Below, piece after piece: positions 9,102-17,403 of a DNA stretch of 64,000 bases; within the stretch, counting starts at the first letter, position 1, and each line of letters opens with the position of its first letter. Source of the stretch: Dyadobacter sp. 3J3 (lineage in GTDB: Bacteria > Bacteroidota > Bacteroidia > Cytophagales > Spirosomataceae); NCBI RefSeq assembly GCF_009801115.1, contig NZ_VTOL01000021.1:21944-85943 (forward strand). Reading direction: 5' to 3'. Position numbers and translations under genes: made by a program. The notes below the pieces were generated by a model, which worked only from the letters and a program-made list of their open reading frames with translations, was not told the origin of the DNA and searched no databases.

Positions 9102-9602
9102 ATGAACCTGTATACCTACCGAAATGCAACACTGGATGATGCGGAAAAACTTAAATTGGTTGGATTAAATTCCTTTGGCCAGTTTAAAAATCAGTTAACA
9201 GTGGAGCATTGGGAAAAGCTGAAAACATATCTGGAAAACGAAGATAATTATGTTTATTTATTGAGTAAATCGACTTGTTTTATCTGTGAATTTGAGGAGG
9301 AGATTATTGGCATGGCGTTTGTCATACCTAACGGAAATCCAACAGATATTTTTCAGGAAAACTGGGCTTACCTGAGAATGGTGGGCGTACATACGCATTT
9401 TGCAGGAAATGGTATAGGCAGACAGCTGACCCAAATGTGTATTGATTTTGCCAGAACGACCAATGAAAAAACGATTGCTTTGCATACTTCGGAATTCATG
9501 GACGCTGCGCGCCATATTTATGAAACGGCCGGTTTTTATAAATACAAAGAACTGGAACCCAGACTAGGGAAAAGATACTGGCTTTATCTTCTTGAATTGT
9601 AG
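9102..9602 (+). CDS. GNAT family N-acetyltransferase
   Basis: The 166-residue product has the GNAT fold pattern: an N-terminal YRNATLDDAEKLKLVG, beta strand LRMVGVHTHFAGNGIGRQL containing the acetyl-CoA loop (Q/R-x-x-G-x-G/A form, here AGNGIG), and a C-terminal ARHIYETAGFYKYKEL motif. Such enzymes transfer an acyl group from acetyl-CoA to an amine, and the substrate here is unknown. The gene stands alone, 64 bp after the ABC permease gene and in the same direction. Confidence 0.85.
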   Translation: MNLYTYRNATLDDAEKLKLVGLNSFGQFKNQLTVEHWEKLKTYLENEDNYVYLLSKSTCFICEFEEEIIGMAFVIPNGNPTDIFQENWAYLRMVGVHTHFAGNGIGRQLTQMCIDFARTTNEKTIALHTSEFMDAARHIYETAGFYKYKELEPRLGKRYWLYLLEL

Positions 9603-9766
9603 GGTTGGATGGCTTGTTTGGAAGTTGAAAAATTCTTCAACAACTGTTTTGACAATATCAGTTATAAAATATTTCCCGCAATCCGGACACAACTAAGTCC
9701 GATTTGGAAACAAGGTTCACCTGAGTTTGTCAGAATTTTGCATTGTAAAAATTAAAATAAAGCAAA

Positions 9767-10570
9767 ATGCAAAAGACAATATTTATAACGGGTGCGTCAA
9801 CAGGTTTGGGCAAAGCTACTGCTAAATTATTTCAGTCAAAGGGTTGGAATATAATCGCAACCATGCGGAATCCTGAAAAGGAAACAGAATTGGGCCGGTT
9901 AGAAAACGTAACATTGTTGCCACTGGATGTAACTGATCCCGAACAGGTTAAAATTACAGTAGCAAAAGCAATTTCTCTACATACCGTCGATGTGGTGTTT
10001 AACAATGCTGGTTATGGCTTGATGGGTGCATTGGAGGCATTTACCGATGAACAGATTTTAAAACAGGTGAATACCAATCTTCTCGGAGTAATCCGCGTCG
10101 CACATGCTTATATTCCACATTTCAGAGAAAAGAAAAGTGGTCTGTTTATCAGTACTACCTCTATGGGTGGACTTTTAGGATTTCCATTACATTCCATTTA
10201 TCATGCTACCAAATTTGGGATTGAAGGCTGGTCGGAAAGTATGTCGTTTGAACTGGGTTTACATAATATTGGTATAAAAACGGTCGCTCCCGGCGGTATC
10301 GCAACAGATTTTTTAAACCGGTCGCTTGATCGGAGTTTACACCCGGCTTATCAGGATCTGGAAGACAAATTATTTGCCATGACAGATGCGATGATGGAGT
10401 CAGCCGCAACGGCGGCACAAATTGCAGAAGTTGTCTACGAAGCCGCAACAGATGGAAAAGATCAGATTCGCTATATTGCAGGAGAGGATGCGAAAGCGAT
10501 GTATGCAAGGCGGTTGGAAATTGGAAGTGAAGAATCCAGAAAAGAGATCAGAAAACAGATCCTGGGATAA
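9767..10570 (+). CDS. Short-chain dehydrogenase/reductase (SDR)
   Basis: The 267-residue protein is a classical SDR. The cofactor loop is TGASTGLGKATA (about residues 7-18), followed by DVTD for adenine binding, NNAGYG (about 83-88), the catalytic Ser in STTSMGG, and YHATK with the catalytic Tyr and Lys (about 145-149). An NADP preference is plausible because an Arg (MRNPEKE) follows strand 2, but this is inference. The gene ends 18 bp before an AraC-family regulator in the same direction, so they are probably co-transcribed and the regulator may control the reductase. The substrate is unknown. Confidence 0.9.
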   Translation: MQKTIFITGASTGLGKATAKLFQSKGWNIIATMRNPEKETELGRLENVTLLPLDVTDPEQVKITVAKAISLHTVDVVFNNAGYGLMGALEAFTDEQILKQVNTNLLGVIRVAHAYIPHFREKKSGLFISTTSMGGLLGFPLHSIYHATKFGIEGWSESMSFELGLHNIGIKTVAPGGIATDFLNRSLDRSLHPAYQDLEDKLFAMTDAMMESAATAAQIAEVVYEAATDGKDQIRYIAGEDAKAMYARRLEIGSEESRKEIRKQILG

Positions 10571-10588
10571 TCAAAAAACTAAATCCGA

Positions 10589-11500
10589 ATGAATAACATT
10601 AATTCCATATCTGAGTTTTGTCGCCTGGTATCCTTACCGGAACCGTTGCATCCGCTGGTAACGGTATTGCGAGTTGCGGATATGCGTTTTACTAACAGCG
10701 AGGCATGGGAGCATTTTTGGATGAATTTTTACTGTATTTCCTTGAAGAGAGATATCACTGGAAAAGTAAAATATGGTCAGCAGTATTACGATTATGATAA
10801 GGGATTAATGACTTTTATTGCGCCAAAACAGGTTCAGTCGCTAAATGCTCCTCATGACGAAGTTTTAGGTTCGGAATCCGGCACCGGATACGCGCTCTTA
10901 TTCCATCCCGATTTTCTGTATAAACATCCACTTGCAACCACGATCAAAAACTATAAGTTTTTTTCTTATGCCGTGAATGAAGCGCTGCATCTTTCAGAAA
11001 AGGAAGAGAAAAATATCGTTGAAATTTTTGAGAAAATCCAGGCTGAATATCAGCATATCGACCGGCATACCCAGGATATTATTCTTTCCCAGATTGATCT
11101 GTTATTAAATTACAGCAACCGTTTTTATGAAAGGCAATTTATTACCCGAAAAGCCGTAAATCATGATGTGCTGACAAGAATGGAAACGCTTTTGAGTGAA
11201 TATTTTGATAAGGAAAAAAGCATTGAAAATGGAGTTCCCAGTGTGGAATCGATAGCGGAGCAACTTCATATTTCGCCTCATTATTTAAGTGATTTGCTGC
11301 GTTCTCTTACCGGAAAAAGTGCACAGCAACATATTCAGGAAAAGTTGATCGAAAAGGCAAAAGAATACCTCACGATAACCAATCTTTCAGTTGCTGAAAT
11401 TGCCTATCAACTAGGCTTTGAATATCCGCAATCCTTCAACAAACTTTTTAAAAAGAAAACGAATATTTCGCCGTTGGAATTTCGGCAAACGTTTAATTAA
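10589..11500 (+). CDS. AraC family transcriptional regulator
   Basis: The 303-residue product has an N-terminal sensing part of about 190 residues (beginning MNNINSISEFCRLVSLPEP) and a C-terminal AraC double helix-turn-helix. The last 100 residues read PSVESIAEQLHISPHYLSD and then SVAEIAYQLGFEYPQSFN with KLFKKKTNISPLEFR, the usual second HTH and its tail. It follows the SDR gene at 18 bp, so the two probably form one unit. The ligand is unknown, and regulators of this subgroup commonly respond to a small metabolite and activate an adjacent oxidoreductase. Confidence 0.9.
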   Translation: MNNINSISEFCRLVSLPEPLHPLVTVLRVADMRFTNSEAWEHFWMNFYCISLKRDITGKVKYGQQYYDYDKGLMTFIAPKQVQSLNAPHDEVLGSESGTGYALLFHPDFLYKHPLATTIKNYKFFSYAVNEALHLSEKEEKNIVEIFEKIQAEYQHIDRHTQDIILSQIDLLLNYSNRFYERQFITRKAVNHDVLTRMETLLSEYFDKEKSIENGVPSVESIAEQLHISPHYLSDLLRSLTGKSAQQHIQEKLIEKAKEYLTITNLSVAEIAYQLGFEYPQSFNKLFKKKTNISPLEFRQTFN

Positions 11501-11533
11501 GAGTTGCAGTAATCCGTATTTTATAGATAAGTT

Positions 11534-11550
11534 AACCGGATGTTCCGGTT
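11534..11550. terminator. Short hairpin between convergent genes
   Basis: AACCGG (11534-11539) pairs with CCGGTT (11545-11550) around a five-base loop, followed by a T-rich stretch on the plus strand. It sits between the AraC gene and the convergent small lipoprotein, so it could terminate the AraC transcript. Confidence 0.45.
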
Positions 11551-11558
11551 GGCTTATT

Positions 11559-11774
11559 TCATTTTTTATCAATCAAATTACCACCCATGGTAAATTCTGT
11601 TACTCCTTTTGAATTGATATAGTCAATATAAGTGGGTCCGTCAACTTCGAACTCCCTGGTGGTATAAAGTTCTTCGCTTTCACTTTCATTCTTAGGCTCC
11701 GCCAGGTTTTTATCATTGCTGCAAGAGGTAATTGTTAATATGAAAAAAATAGAAAGAGTAAGTAGCTTTTTCAT
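11559..11774 (-). CDS. Small lipoprotein of unknown function
   Basis: This 71-residue product begins with a lipoprotein signal (MKKLLTLSIFFILTITSC) and continues with an acidic linker (AEPKNESESEE). The mature part is only about 53 residues and ends GGNLIDKK. I do not recognise a domain. The signal peptide, the lysine-rich start and the position convergent to the AraC gene make a real gene likely. No neighbour indicates a role. Confidence 0.6.
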   Translation of the reverse strand: MKKLLTLSIFFILTITSCSNDKNLAEPKNESESEELYTTREFEVDGPTYIDYINSKGVTEFTMGGNLIDKK

Positions 11775-11979
11775 AAATTTTTGATCGTTTAATCACTCTT
11801 TTGGCTTATAAGTTTACTTGTAGTCAGTATTTTAACGATTTTAAACTATAAACTGATATGTACTTATTTAAGAAATTGTTGGCCGGGAAAAAGCTAACGG
11901 ACAGGTAGCGCAGGTTTAATCGGAATGGCTTAAAGCACCATTAATTTCAAAAAAATATTTTCCGTATTGATTCATTACG

Positions 11980-11987
11980 TAGCTTTG
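11980..11987 (+). promoter_or_regulatory. Possible -7 element for the copper-type locus
   Basis: TAGCTTTG is an exact match to TAnnTTTG and lies 27 bp before the GTG at 12014, a normal distance. A -33 TTTG is not obvious (only T-rich sequence at about 11955), so the call is tentative. Confidence 0.4.
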
Positions 11988-12013
11988 CCAATGTATTACG
12001 ATGATCATTATCG

Positions 12014-12406
12014 GTGGACAAATTTAAACAATGGATTGCTCTTGGTTTGCTAAGCCTCATGCTTATAAAAGTGTGGGTGATTCCGTTGTTGTATCTGGAT
12101 TTCGAAGTTCGTCGTGATTACATCGTTGCAAATCTTTGTGTAAATCGTAACAGGCCGCAGCTGCATTGCGACGGAAAATGTTATCTGGCAAAAAAACTGG
12201 CCGCGCTTGAAGAGCAGGAAAAGAAACAGGCAGAAAGAGACTATATGTCCAAGCTGCTTTTTCAACCGATGGAGTTGAAAAGTTATGAGTTGGATATGCC
12301 TTCATGTCAGTTGCGGGAATCCAATCTGGTCTCATACAATTTCTTGTTGCAAGTAAAAATTTCAAAGCTCTCTCCGGATATTTTTCATCCGCCAACTTTC
12401 GCTTAA
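12014..12406 (+). CDS. Small membrane protein with C-x9-C-x3-C motif (paralogue 1)
   Basis: The 130-residue product starts at GTG 12014; no in-frame ATG lies before the hydrophobic helix. Residues 8-28 form one membrane segment (ALGLLSLMLIKVWVIPLLYL). The next part carries the block LCVNRNRPQLHCDGKCYLAK with Cys at about 42, 52 and 56, then a charged helix rich in Lys and Glu. The same block, with the NRNRP and GKCYLAK parts kept, recurs in the protein at 16902. Three Cys spaced C-x9-C-x3-C could bind a metal, plausibly copper given the neighbours, but this is inference. I know of no characterised function. It is the first gene of the locus with a promoter-like element just upstream. Confidence 0.75.
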   Translation: MDKFKQWIALGLLSLMLIKVWVIPLLYLDFEVRRDYIVANLCVNRNRPQLHCDGKCYLAKKLAALEEQEKKQAERDYMSKLLFQPMELKSYELDMPSCQLRESNLVSYNFLLQVKISKLSPDIFHPPTFA

Positions 12407-12643
12407 ACCATTTTCAGGAAATTTTTTTCTTTGTTCAAGCAGGACTCAAATTCTGTTTTAACGCCGAGATGCCTATGTTTTCCGGGTTATATAAACTATT
12501 GGTTCCGAAAATCCTGTAAAATGGTAATTCCCATCCAAAACGTGTCTTTCTGTTAAGGTCAAAATTCCGGTTTTCAGGATATTTTTTGATCTGATAGTCA
12601 GCACTTGCTGATCAATAAATTCTTTCTTTTCTTTTATATCGCC

Positions 12644-12982
12644 ATGAACAAATTGTTTGTAGTGGCTGCTGCGCTTTTGTTTTCGGCATCAATTTGTCGT
12701 GGACAAAATATCGCGCACGCTGCTAAAATCCCTGAAAATATAGAAAAGCTGTTGCAGAAACATGCCTGTCTGGCTTGTCATAAAGCCGATACACGTGTGG
12801 TTGGGCCAGCCTATATGGAAGTTGCCAAAAAGAAGTATACCAAAGAACAGATTCTGGAGCTGGTTTACAATCCCAAGCCTGCGAATTGGCCGGGTTATCC
12901 ACCGATGACTCCGATGAAACATGTTCCAAAAGAAGATGTGTTAGTCATTGCCGGCTGGATTAATTCCTTGGCTAAGAAATAA
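12644..12982 (+). CDS. Small class I cytochrome c
   Basis: I start at ATG 12644 because it opens a signal peptide (MNKLFVVAAALLFSASICRG); a TTG at 12605 would add an untypical extension. The mature protein is about 92 residues with one heme motif CLACH (after HA) and the axial-Met region PPMTPMKHV, as in cytochrome c551/c552. It probably shuttles electrons in the periplasm. Its place directly before two MbnP/MbnH sets suggests it may donate or accept electrons for the di-heme enzymes, which is inferred from position only. Confidence 0.88.
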   Translation: MNKLFVVAAALLFSASICRGQNIAHAAKIPENIEKLLQKHACLACHKADTRVVGPAYMEVAKKKYTKEQILELVYNPKPANWPGYPPMTPMKHVPKEDVLVIAGWINSLAKK

Positions 12983-13080
12983 ATGAAAGTGGTGGATTTT
13001 ATCAAAATACCATCCTGCATAAACCCCATTCAAAGGCAGATAAATCAGCTGCATATTGGATAAGGATAAACTGTAATGAG

Positions 13081-13112
13081 AAAAACTGCCAGGACGTTTG
13101 TCTGGCCGTTTT
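13081..13112 (+). terminator. Imperfect hairpin after the cytochrome gene
   Basis: A stretch AAAAACTGCCAGGAC at the left arm pairs imperfectly with GTCTGGCCGTTTTC on the right, followed by T-rich sequence. It lies between the cytochrome stop (12982) and the MbnP start (13159), and could reduce read-through into the MbnP genes. Confidence 0.5.
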
Positions 13113-13158
13113 CTAAGATTTTTTAAATATATTCTGTTGATATTTTATTGTTAAAATT

Positions 13159-13980
13159 ATGAAAATCAAATACTTGTCCGTTTCTATTTTAATTTCTTTT
13201 TTATGTGCTTCTCTGGTGCTGGTTTCCTGCTCAAATGATGATGTAGTGATTGACCCGACCAGCAAAGGCGATCTGAGAATTGAGTTTGATAATGTAGTAG
13301 GAGACCGTGATTTGGCCCTGAATTCCGGGAACTACCAGAATGCAGCGGGTGAATCATTTTCGGTAACAACACTGAATTATTATGTTTCAAACATCAAACT
13401 TTTACTGGCGGATGGAAGTAGTTATACCATTCCAAAAGATTCAAGCTACTTTTTAATCCGTGAATCCAATTCGGAATCTCAGACGGTAACCTTAAAAAAT
13501 GTACCTGCCGGAGAATACACCGGCGTGCAATTTATTATCGGTGTGGATAGTCTGAAAAGTGTTTCAGACATCTCGCAGCGCACAGGAATACTGGATATCG
13601 GTAGCGGCCCAACCAATGATGAAGCGATGTACTGGGACTGGAATCCGGGCTATATTTTCTTGAAACTGGAAGGCATTTCGTCAGTCGCTACTTCGGCAAA
13701 TAGCAAGTTTTATTATCATATCGGTGGATTCGGTGGCCGCAATGCAAAAACAATCAATAATCTTAAAACGGTAAAAGTTGATTTTGGAGGAAAAAAAGCG
13801 TCGGTGACCAAAGATTTGAGTCCGGAAGTACATCTACTGGCAGATGTATTGAAAATATTCAGCGGTTTCACCCAGGTTAGTATCAAGGTAAATACGGGTG
13901 TAATGTTTACAGACTTTTCTCAAAACATTGCTAATAATTATGTCAATATGTTCACTTTGGATCATATTCATGCGGATTAA
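13159..13980 (+). CDS. MbnP family copper-binding lipoprotein (copy 1)
   Basis: The 273-residue product starts with a lipoprotein signal (ending VLVSC at about residue 24). The MbnP pattern is clear: LRIEFDNVVGDRDLALNSG, LNYYVSNIKLL, SSYFLIRESN, AGEYTGVQFIIGVD and the aromatic block AMYWDWNPGYIFLKLEG with W159 and W161. In the characterised MbnP proteins a di-heme MbnH oxidises a Trp to kynurenine, which then helps bind copper. The W-x-W is kept here, but which Trp is modified cannot be told. The gene is followed at 23 bp by an MbnH-type gene, the expected partner. It is one of three related copies in this locus. Confidence 0.85.
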   Translation: MKIKYLSVSILISFLCASLVLVSCSNDDVVIDPTSKGDLRIEFDNVVGDRDLALNSGNYQNAAGESFSVTTLNYYVSNIKLLLADGSSYTIPKDSSYFLIRESNSESQTVTLKNVPAGEYTGVQFIIGVDSLKSVSDISQRTGILDIGSGPTNDEAMYWDWNPGYIFLKLEGISSVATSANSKFYYHIGGFGGRNAKTINNLKTVKVDFGGKKASVTKDLSPEVHLLADVLKIFSGFTQVSIKVNTGVMFTDFSQNIANNYVNMFTLDHIHAD

Positions 13981-14002
13981 TTTAAATGAAAATCTTAACC
14001 TG

Positions 14003-15124
14003 ATGCGTAAAATTTGTCTGGCTTTGATATTCTTTTCAGGTATGATTGTTAGCGGATGTAAATCTGATAGTGAAACGCCTGACCCTGAAACAGGCATTCC
14101 TAAACCTGTCAACTGGATGAAGCCATCACATTTTCCAGATCCGGTTTATGATATGTCAAAAAATCCTCTTACAGTAGAAGGAGTGGAGCTGGGGCGCTTT
14201 TTGTTTTACGACGGAATTTTGTCACGGACCAATGATATTGGCTGTGGTACCTGTCATCAGCAATCTGCCGCTTTTACACATCATGGGCATGAGCTCAGCC
14301 ATGGTGTTGATGATCAGTTGGGGACTCGAAATGCGCCAGCAGTTCAAAACCTGGCATGGAGCACATCTTTCTTTTGGGACGGAGGCGTTCATGACCTTGA
14401 TTTTGTCCCGCCCGCGCCAATTCAGAACAAGGTTGAAATGGGAGAAACGGTTGGTAATGTGATGGAGAAACTAAGAAACACGCCTGTTAAAGGTGCCGCT
14501 GTTCCGGTAAACTATCCGAAGATGTTCAAGGCTGCTTTTGGTTCGGAAGAAATTAATACCGAACGAATGATGAAAGCCTTGTCACAGTTTATGCTTTCGA
14601 TGGTTTCGGCTACCTCGCGTTATGATTATTATGTTTTGGGCGATGCTTCGGCGATTACTACACAGGAAAAAGAAGGCCTGGTACTTTTCAAACAAAAGTG
14701 CGGCAGCTGTCATGGGGGTGAATTATTTACTGATTTCAGCTTTCGGAATAATGGTATTACCCCAAACAAAATCAATGATCAGGGAAGGTACGCCATCACA
14801 CTTGACGAAGGCGACCGGATGAAATTCAAAGTGCCAAGTTTGAGAAATGTCGCGCTGACTGCTCCCTATATGCATGACGGACGTTTCCACGCATTGTCGG
14901 AAGTACTTGATCATTATGCCAATGATCAGAACAGCAGCAAAACAGATAGTATGTATGTGTCACCGACACTGGATCCGGTACTGATGGTAGCGGGTCAAAA
15001 ACGTGGCATTCGATTAACGGCGCAGGAAAAACTTTCAATCATTGCCTTTTTGAAAACCCTGAACGATGAGCAGTTTATTGCTGATAAACGATTTTCCGAT
15101 CCCGGAGTTGGTACTGCATTATAA
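14003..15124 (+). CDS. MbnH-type di-heme cytochrome c peroxidase / MauG-like enzyme (copy 1)
   Basis: I start at ATG 14003, which gives the lipoprotein signal MRKICLALIFFSGMIVSGC; the longer frame from 13928 uses a TTG inside the preceding gene. The 373-residue product has heme motifs CGTCH (C81, C84, H85) and CGSCH (C233, C236, H237), with the typical ELGRFLFYD, LGTRNAPAVQNLAW and SLRNVALTAPYMHDGRF blocks. MbnH enzymes use a bis-Fe(IV)-like state to oxidise a Trp of MbnP to kynurenine. The gene directly follows an MbnP gene, which supports that pairing. The longer C-terminal tail and the lipobox are normal for the Bacteroidota versions I remember. Confidence 0.88.
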   Translation: MRKICLALIFFSGMIVSGCKSDSETPDPETGIPKPVNWMKPSHFPDPVYDMSKNPLTVEGVELGRFLFYDGILSRTNDIGCGTCHQQSAAFTHHGHELSHGVDDQLGTRNAPAVQNLAWSTSFFWDGGVHDLDFVPPAPIQNKVEMGETVGNVMEKLRNTPVKGAAVPVNYPKMFKAAFGSEEINTERMMKALSQFMLSMVSATSRYDYYVLGDASAITTQEKEGLVLFKQKCGSCHGGELFTDFSFRNNGITPNKINDQGRYAITLDEGDRMKFKVPSLRNVALTAPYMHDGRFHALSEVLDHYANDQNSSKTDSMYVSPTLDPVLMVAGQKRGIRLTAQEKLSIIAFLKTLNDEQFIADKRFSDPGVGTAL

Positions 15125-15134
15125 AAACAGATTT

Positions 15135-16043
15135 ATGAAAACCAGATATATTGCCCTTTATATTCTTTTATTATGGTCGCCGGCGACTTTTGCCTGCGAT
15201 GCCTGCGGCTGCTCAAACAGCGGCGCTTATTTTGGTTTGATGCCCCAGTCGAACAAATCGCTGCTGGGTATACGCTACAACCGCATGAATTTTGTCACAC
15301 ATCCGGACAGCCACGTACTCAGAACCGAAGAAACCTTTAATGTTACGGAGGTTTACGCACGTTTTTTTCCAATAAAAAGAGTGCAGGTAATGGCATTTCT
15401 TCCGTATCGTTTTGCCCAGCAGGTTACTACTTCGGATACCAAAAAACAAAATGGCCTTAGTGATGCAACCATCCTTGTCAACTACAATGTCATCAACACA
15501 TTGATGGACAAAGAAAAAAGTTCGGCTTTCAATCACACACTGATGGTGGGCGGCGGAATCAAACTACCAACAGGACGTTTTCGTTACGATGAAAACAATG
15601 TCACGGATGTAGCAAACGCCAATTTCCAATCAGGAACGGGTACTACCGATTATATTTTGAATGCTTTTTATACCATCAATAAAGATCAATGGGGACTTGC
15701 CATGAACGTTTCCCGGAAGTTTAACACCACAAATTCTGACCATTACCGTTTTGGTAACCAGCTTTACGGAACGGCGGATTTGTATCGCTCCTTCAAAGTT
15801 GGGTCTTATTCGCTGACACCCAATGTGGGTGTGTATGCTGAAAAATCAGAGCTTGGTGTACGTGATGGAAAAAAGGTATTGGAAACAGGAGGGACCTTGT
15901 TGAGCGGGACCGTTGGGCTGACACTTTTTGCAAATCGTTGGACAATTGGGTTAAGCGCACAAAAACCTTTAAGTCAAAATCTTTCAACCGGTTTTGTACA
16001 GGCGCGTTCACGTGCACTTATTCAGGTGGGATTCTTATTTTAA
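15135..16043 (+). CDS. Predicted outer-membrane beta-barrel protein with an N-terminal CDACGC motif
   Basis: I start at ATG 15135 because it opens a signal peptide (MKTRYIALYILLLWSPATFA) whose cleavage would leave CDACGCS at the mature N-terminus (C21, C24, C26). The 302-residue product then has alternating aromatic and polar strands (LLGIRYNRMNFV, VTEVYARFFPIKRVQVMAFLPYRF, SFKVGSYSLTPNVGVYAE) and ends in an aromatic-rich strand with a terminal Phe, as outer-membrane barrels do. The three-Cys cluster could bind copper before import. It sits between MbnP/MbnH copy 1 and MbnP copy 2 with 10 bp and 4 bp gaps, so it is part of the operon. The barrel call is from pattern; I do not know a named family. 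Confidence 0.7.
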   Translation: MKTRYIALYILLLWSPATFACDACGCSNSGAYFGLMPQSNKSLLGIRYNRMNFVTHPDSHVLRTEETFNVTEVYARFFPIKRVQVMAFLPYRFAQQVTTSDTKKQNGLSDATILVNYNVINTLMDKEKSSAFNHTLMVGGGIKLPTGRFRYDENNVTDVANANFQSGTGTTDYILNAFYTINKDQWGLAMNVSRKFNTTNSDHYRFGNQLYGTADLYRSFKVGSYSLTPNVGVYAEKSELGVRDGKKVLETGGTLLSGTVGLTLFANRWTIGLSAQKPLSQNLSTGFVQARSRALIQVGFLF

Positions 16044-16047
16044 TTTT

Positions 16048-16881
16048 ATGAAAAAACTTATTTATATCCTTAGTCTGGCCACTTTTTCCTTGTGCATTTT
16101 GGCCGCATGTAATGATGATAAGGAGTCCACAGAGCCTGAACCGGTTCAGGTAGAAGGTGATGGGAAATTGCGTTTGAAATTTGATAATGTTGTTGGTAAT
16201 CAGGATCTGGTACTGAATGACGCTGTGTACAAAAATAGTGTCGGAGAAGATTTTACGGTTACAAAATTCAATTATTTCGTAACCAACATCAAGCTCCTTC
16301 GCGCCGATGGAACGCAGTATATTATTCCACAGGATTCCAGTTATTTCAGAGTAGTGGAGCAGGATTCTCTTTCCCGGACCATCACCCTGAACCGTATCCC
16401 AAAAGGCAGTTACACCGGCGTGGAATATATTCTGGGTGTGGATAGTCTCAGAAGTGTTTCGGGAATTGAGAAGCGGGGAGGAGCACTGGATCCATCCGGA
16501 GATATGGCTGGCGATGGCATGTACTGGGCGTGGAGTTCGGGTTATATTTTTCTGAAATTTGAAGGATATTCTTCGCAGTCTACTTCTGCAAATGGTAAGT
16601 TTTATTATCATATCGGTTTTTTTGGAGGTTACGACAGCAAAACGGTTAATAATATCAAAACCATAAAACTGGACTTCGCTGGCAATAAAGCAGTGGTTGG
16701 AAAAGATACAATTCCCGAAATTGGCATTATCGCCGATGTGAAAAAAGTTTTTGACGGGCCTGTGCCGCTCAGCATTGAGAAACATCCGAGCATAATGTTT
16801 GACTTTATATTTTCAGCCGAGGTCGCCAATAATTACAAAAATATGTTCAGGATTGATAAGATAAATTCAGTTTCCAAATAA
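16048..16881 (+). CDS. MbnP family copper-binding lipoprotein (copy 2)
   Basis: I start at ATG 16048, which gives a lipoprotein signal (MKKLIYILSLATFSLCILAAC). The 277-residue product is similar along its whole length to copy 1: LRLKFDNVVGNQDLVLND, FNYFVTNIKLL, KGSYTGVEYILGVDSLRS and GMYWAWSSGYIFLKFEG with W160 and W162. This copy is not followed by its own MbnH; the next gene encodes a small Cys-motif protein. The nearest di-heme enzymes are copy 1 upstream and copy 2 downstream, and either could act on it. The high similarity to copy 1 suggests a duplication within this locus. Confidence 0.85.
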   Translation: MKKLIYILSLATFSLCILAACNDDKESTEPEPVQVEGDGKLRLKFDNVVGNQDLVLNDAVYKNSVGEDFTVTKFNYFVTNIKLLRADGTQYIIPQDSSYFRVVEQDSLSRTITLNRIPKGSYTGVEYILGVDSLRSVSGIEKRGGALDPSGDMAGDGMYWAWSSGYIFLKFEGYSSQSTSANGKFYYHIGFFGGYDSKTVNNIKTIKLDFAGNKAVVGKDTIPEIGIIADVKKVFDGPVPLSIEKHPSIMFDFIFSAEVANNYKNMFRIDKINSVSK

Positions 16882-16901
16882 CCAGAATTTGATTCCCGGT
16901 C

Positions 16902-17300
16902 ATGCGTTCCGTTATTGCTTATATAGTATTATGTTCTATTATGCTACCCACACTTAGTCCGTGGGGAACGGTTGCCTATTTCCATGTCAACAGAACGTAT
17001 ATTGCCAAGGTTCTTTGCGAAAACCGAAACCGCCCTGCACTATTGTGCAACGGAAAATGCTATCTGGCCAAATTGTTGAAAAAACAGCAGGAAAAGAAGG
17101 ACAAGGAAACAACGGAACGGGTAGAAAACATGCCTCTTGCCCAGTTATTCTGTGTTCCGGTTTTCTCATTCACATTTGCTGAGAAGTTATTTATCCGAAA
17201 AAAACCGGTTTATTTTACTTATACATTAGCACATTACATGGCCTTTTTAGGTCAAATCATTCGTCCGCCGAGGTTTTTACAGGCCATCTCGGACTTCTAA
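16902..17300 (+). CDS. Small membrane protein with C-x9-C-x3-C motif (paralogue 2)
   Basis: The 132-residue product starts at ATG 16902, 20 bp after MbnP copy 2. It has an N-terminal hydrophobic segment (VIAYIVLCSIMLPTLSP) and then VLCENRNRPALLCNGKCYLA with C39, C49 and C53 in the spacing seen in the paralogue at 12014. A lysine- and glutamate-rich stretch follows, and the last 60 residues are aromatic-rich and end with IRPPRF, which resembles the FHPPTF end of the paralogue. Two copies flanking MbnP genes make a shared role in the copper pathway likely, for example metal transfer at the membrane. The function is unknown. Confidence 0.75.
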   Translation: MRSVIAYIVLCSIMLPTLSPWGTVAYFHVNRTYIAKVLCENRNRPALLCNGKCYLAKLLKKQQEKKDKETTERVENMPLAQLFCVPVFSFTFAEKLFIRKKPVYFTYTLAHYMAFLGQIIRPPRFLQAISDF

Positions 17301-17403
17301 TTCTCTGTTTAATTTATCAATATCAAAAAAAGCATTTCATGAATGCCTGGAAAAACTATGTCTTTTTTTGTCGTTTTCCGGCTTTCAATTACTAACAAAT
17401 TCT

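Noticed and set aside
16018..16785. 255-codon minus-strand frame
   Set aside because: It lies opposite the MbnP copy 2 gene, has no signal or domain, and mirrors the codon pattern of the real gene.
17330..17370. Small GCATT/AATGC hairpin before MbnP copy 3
   Set aside because: Only five pairs and no T-run, so too weak to call.
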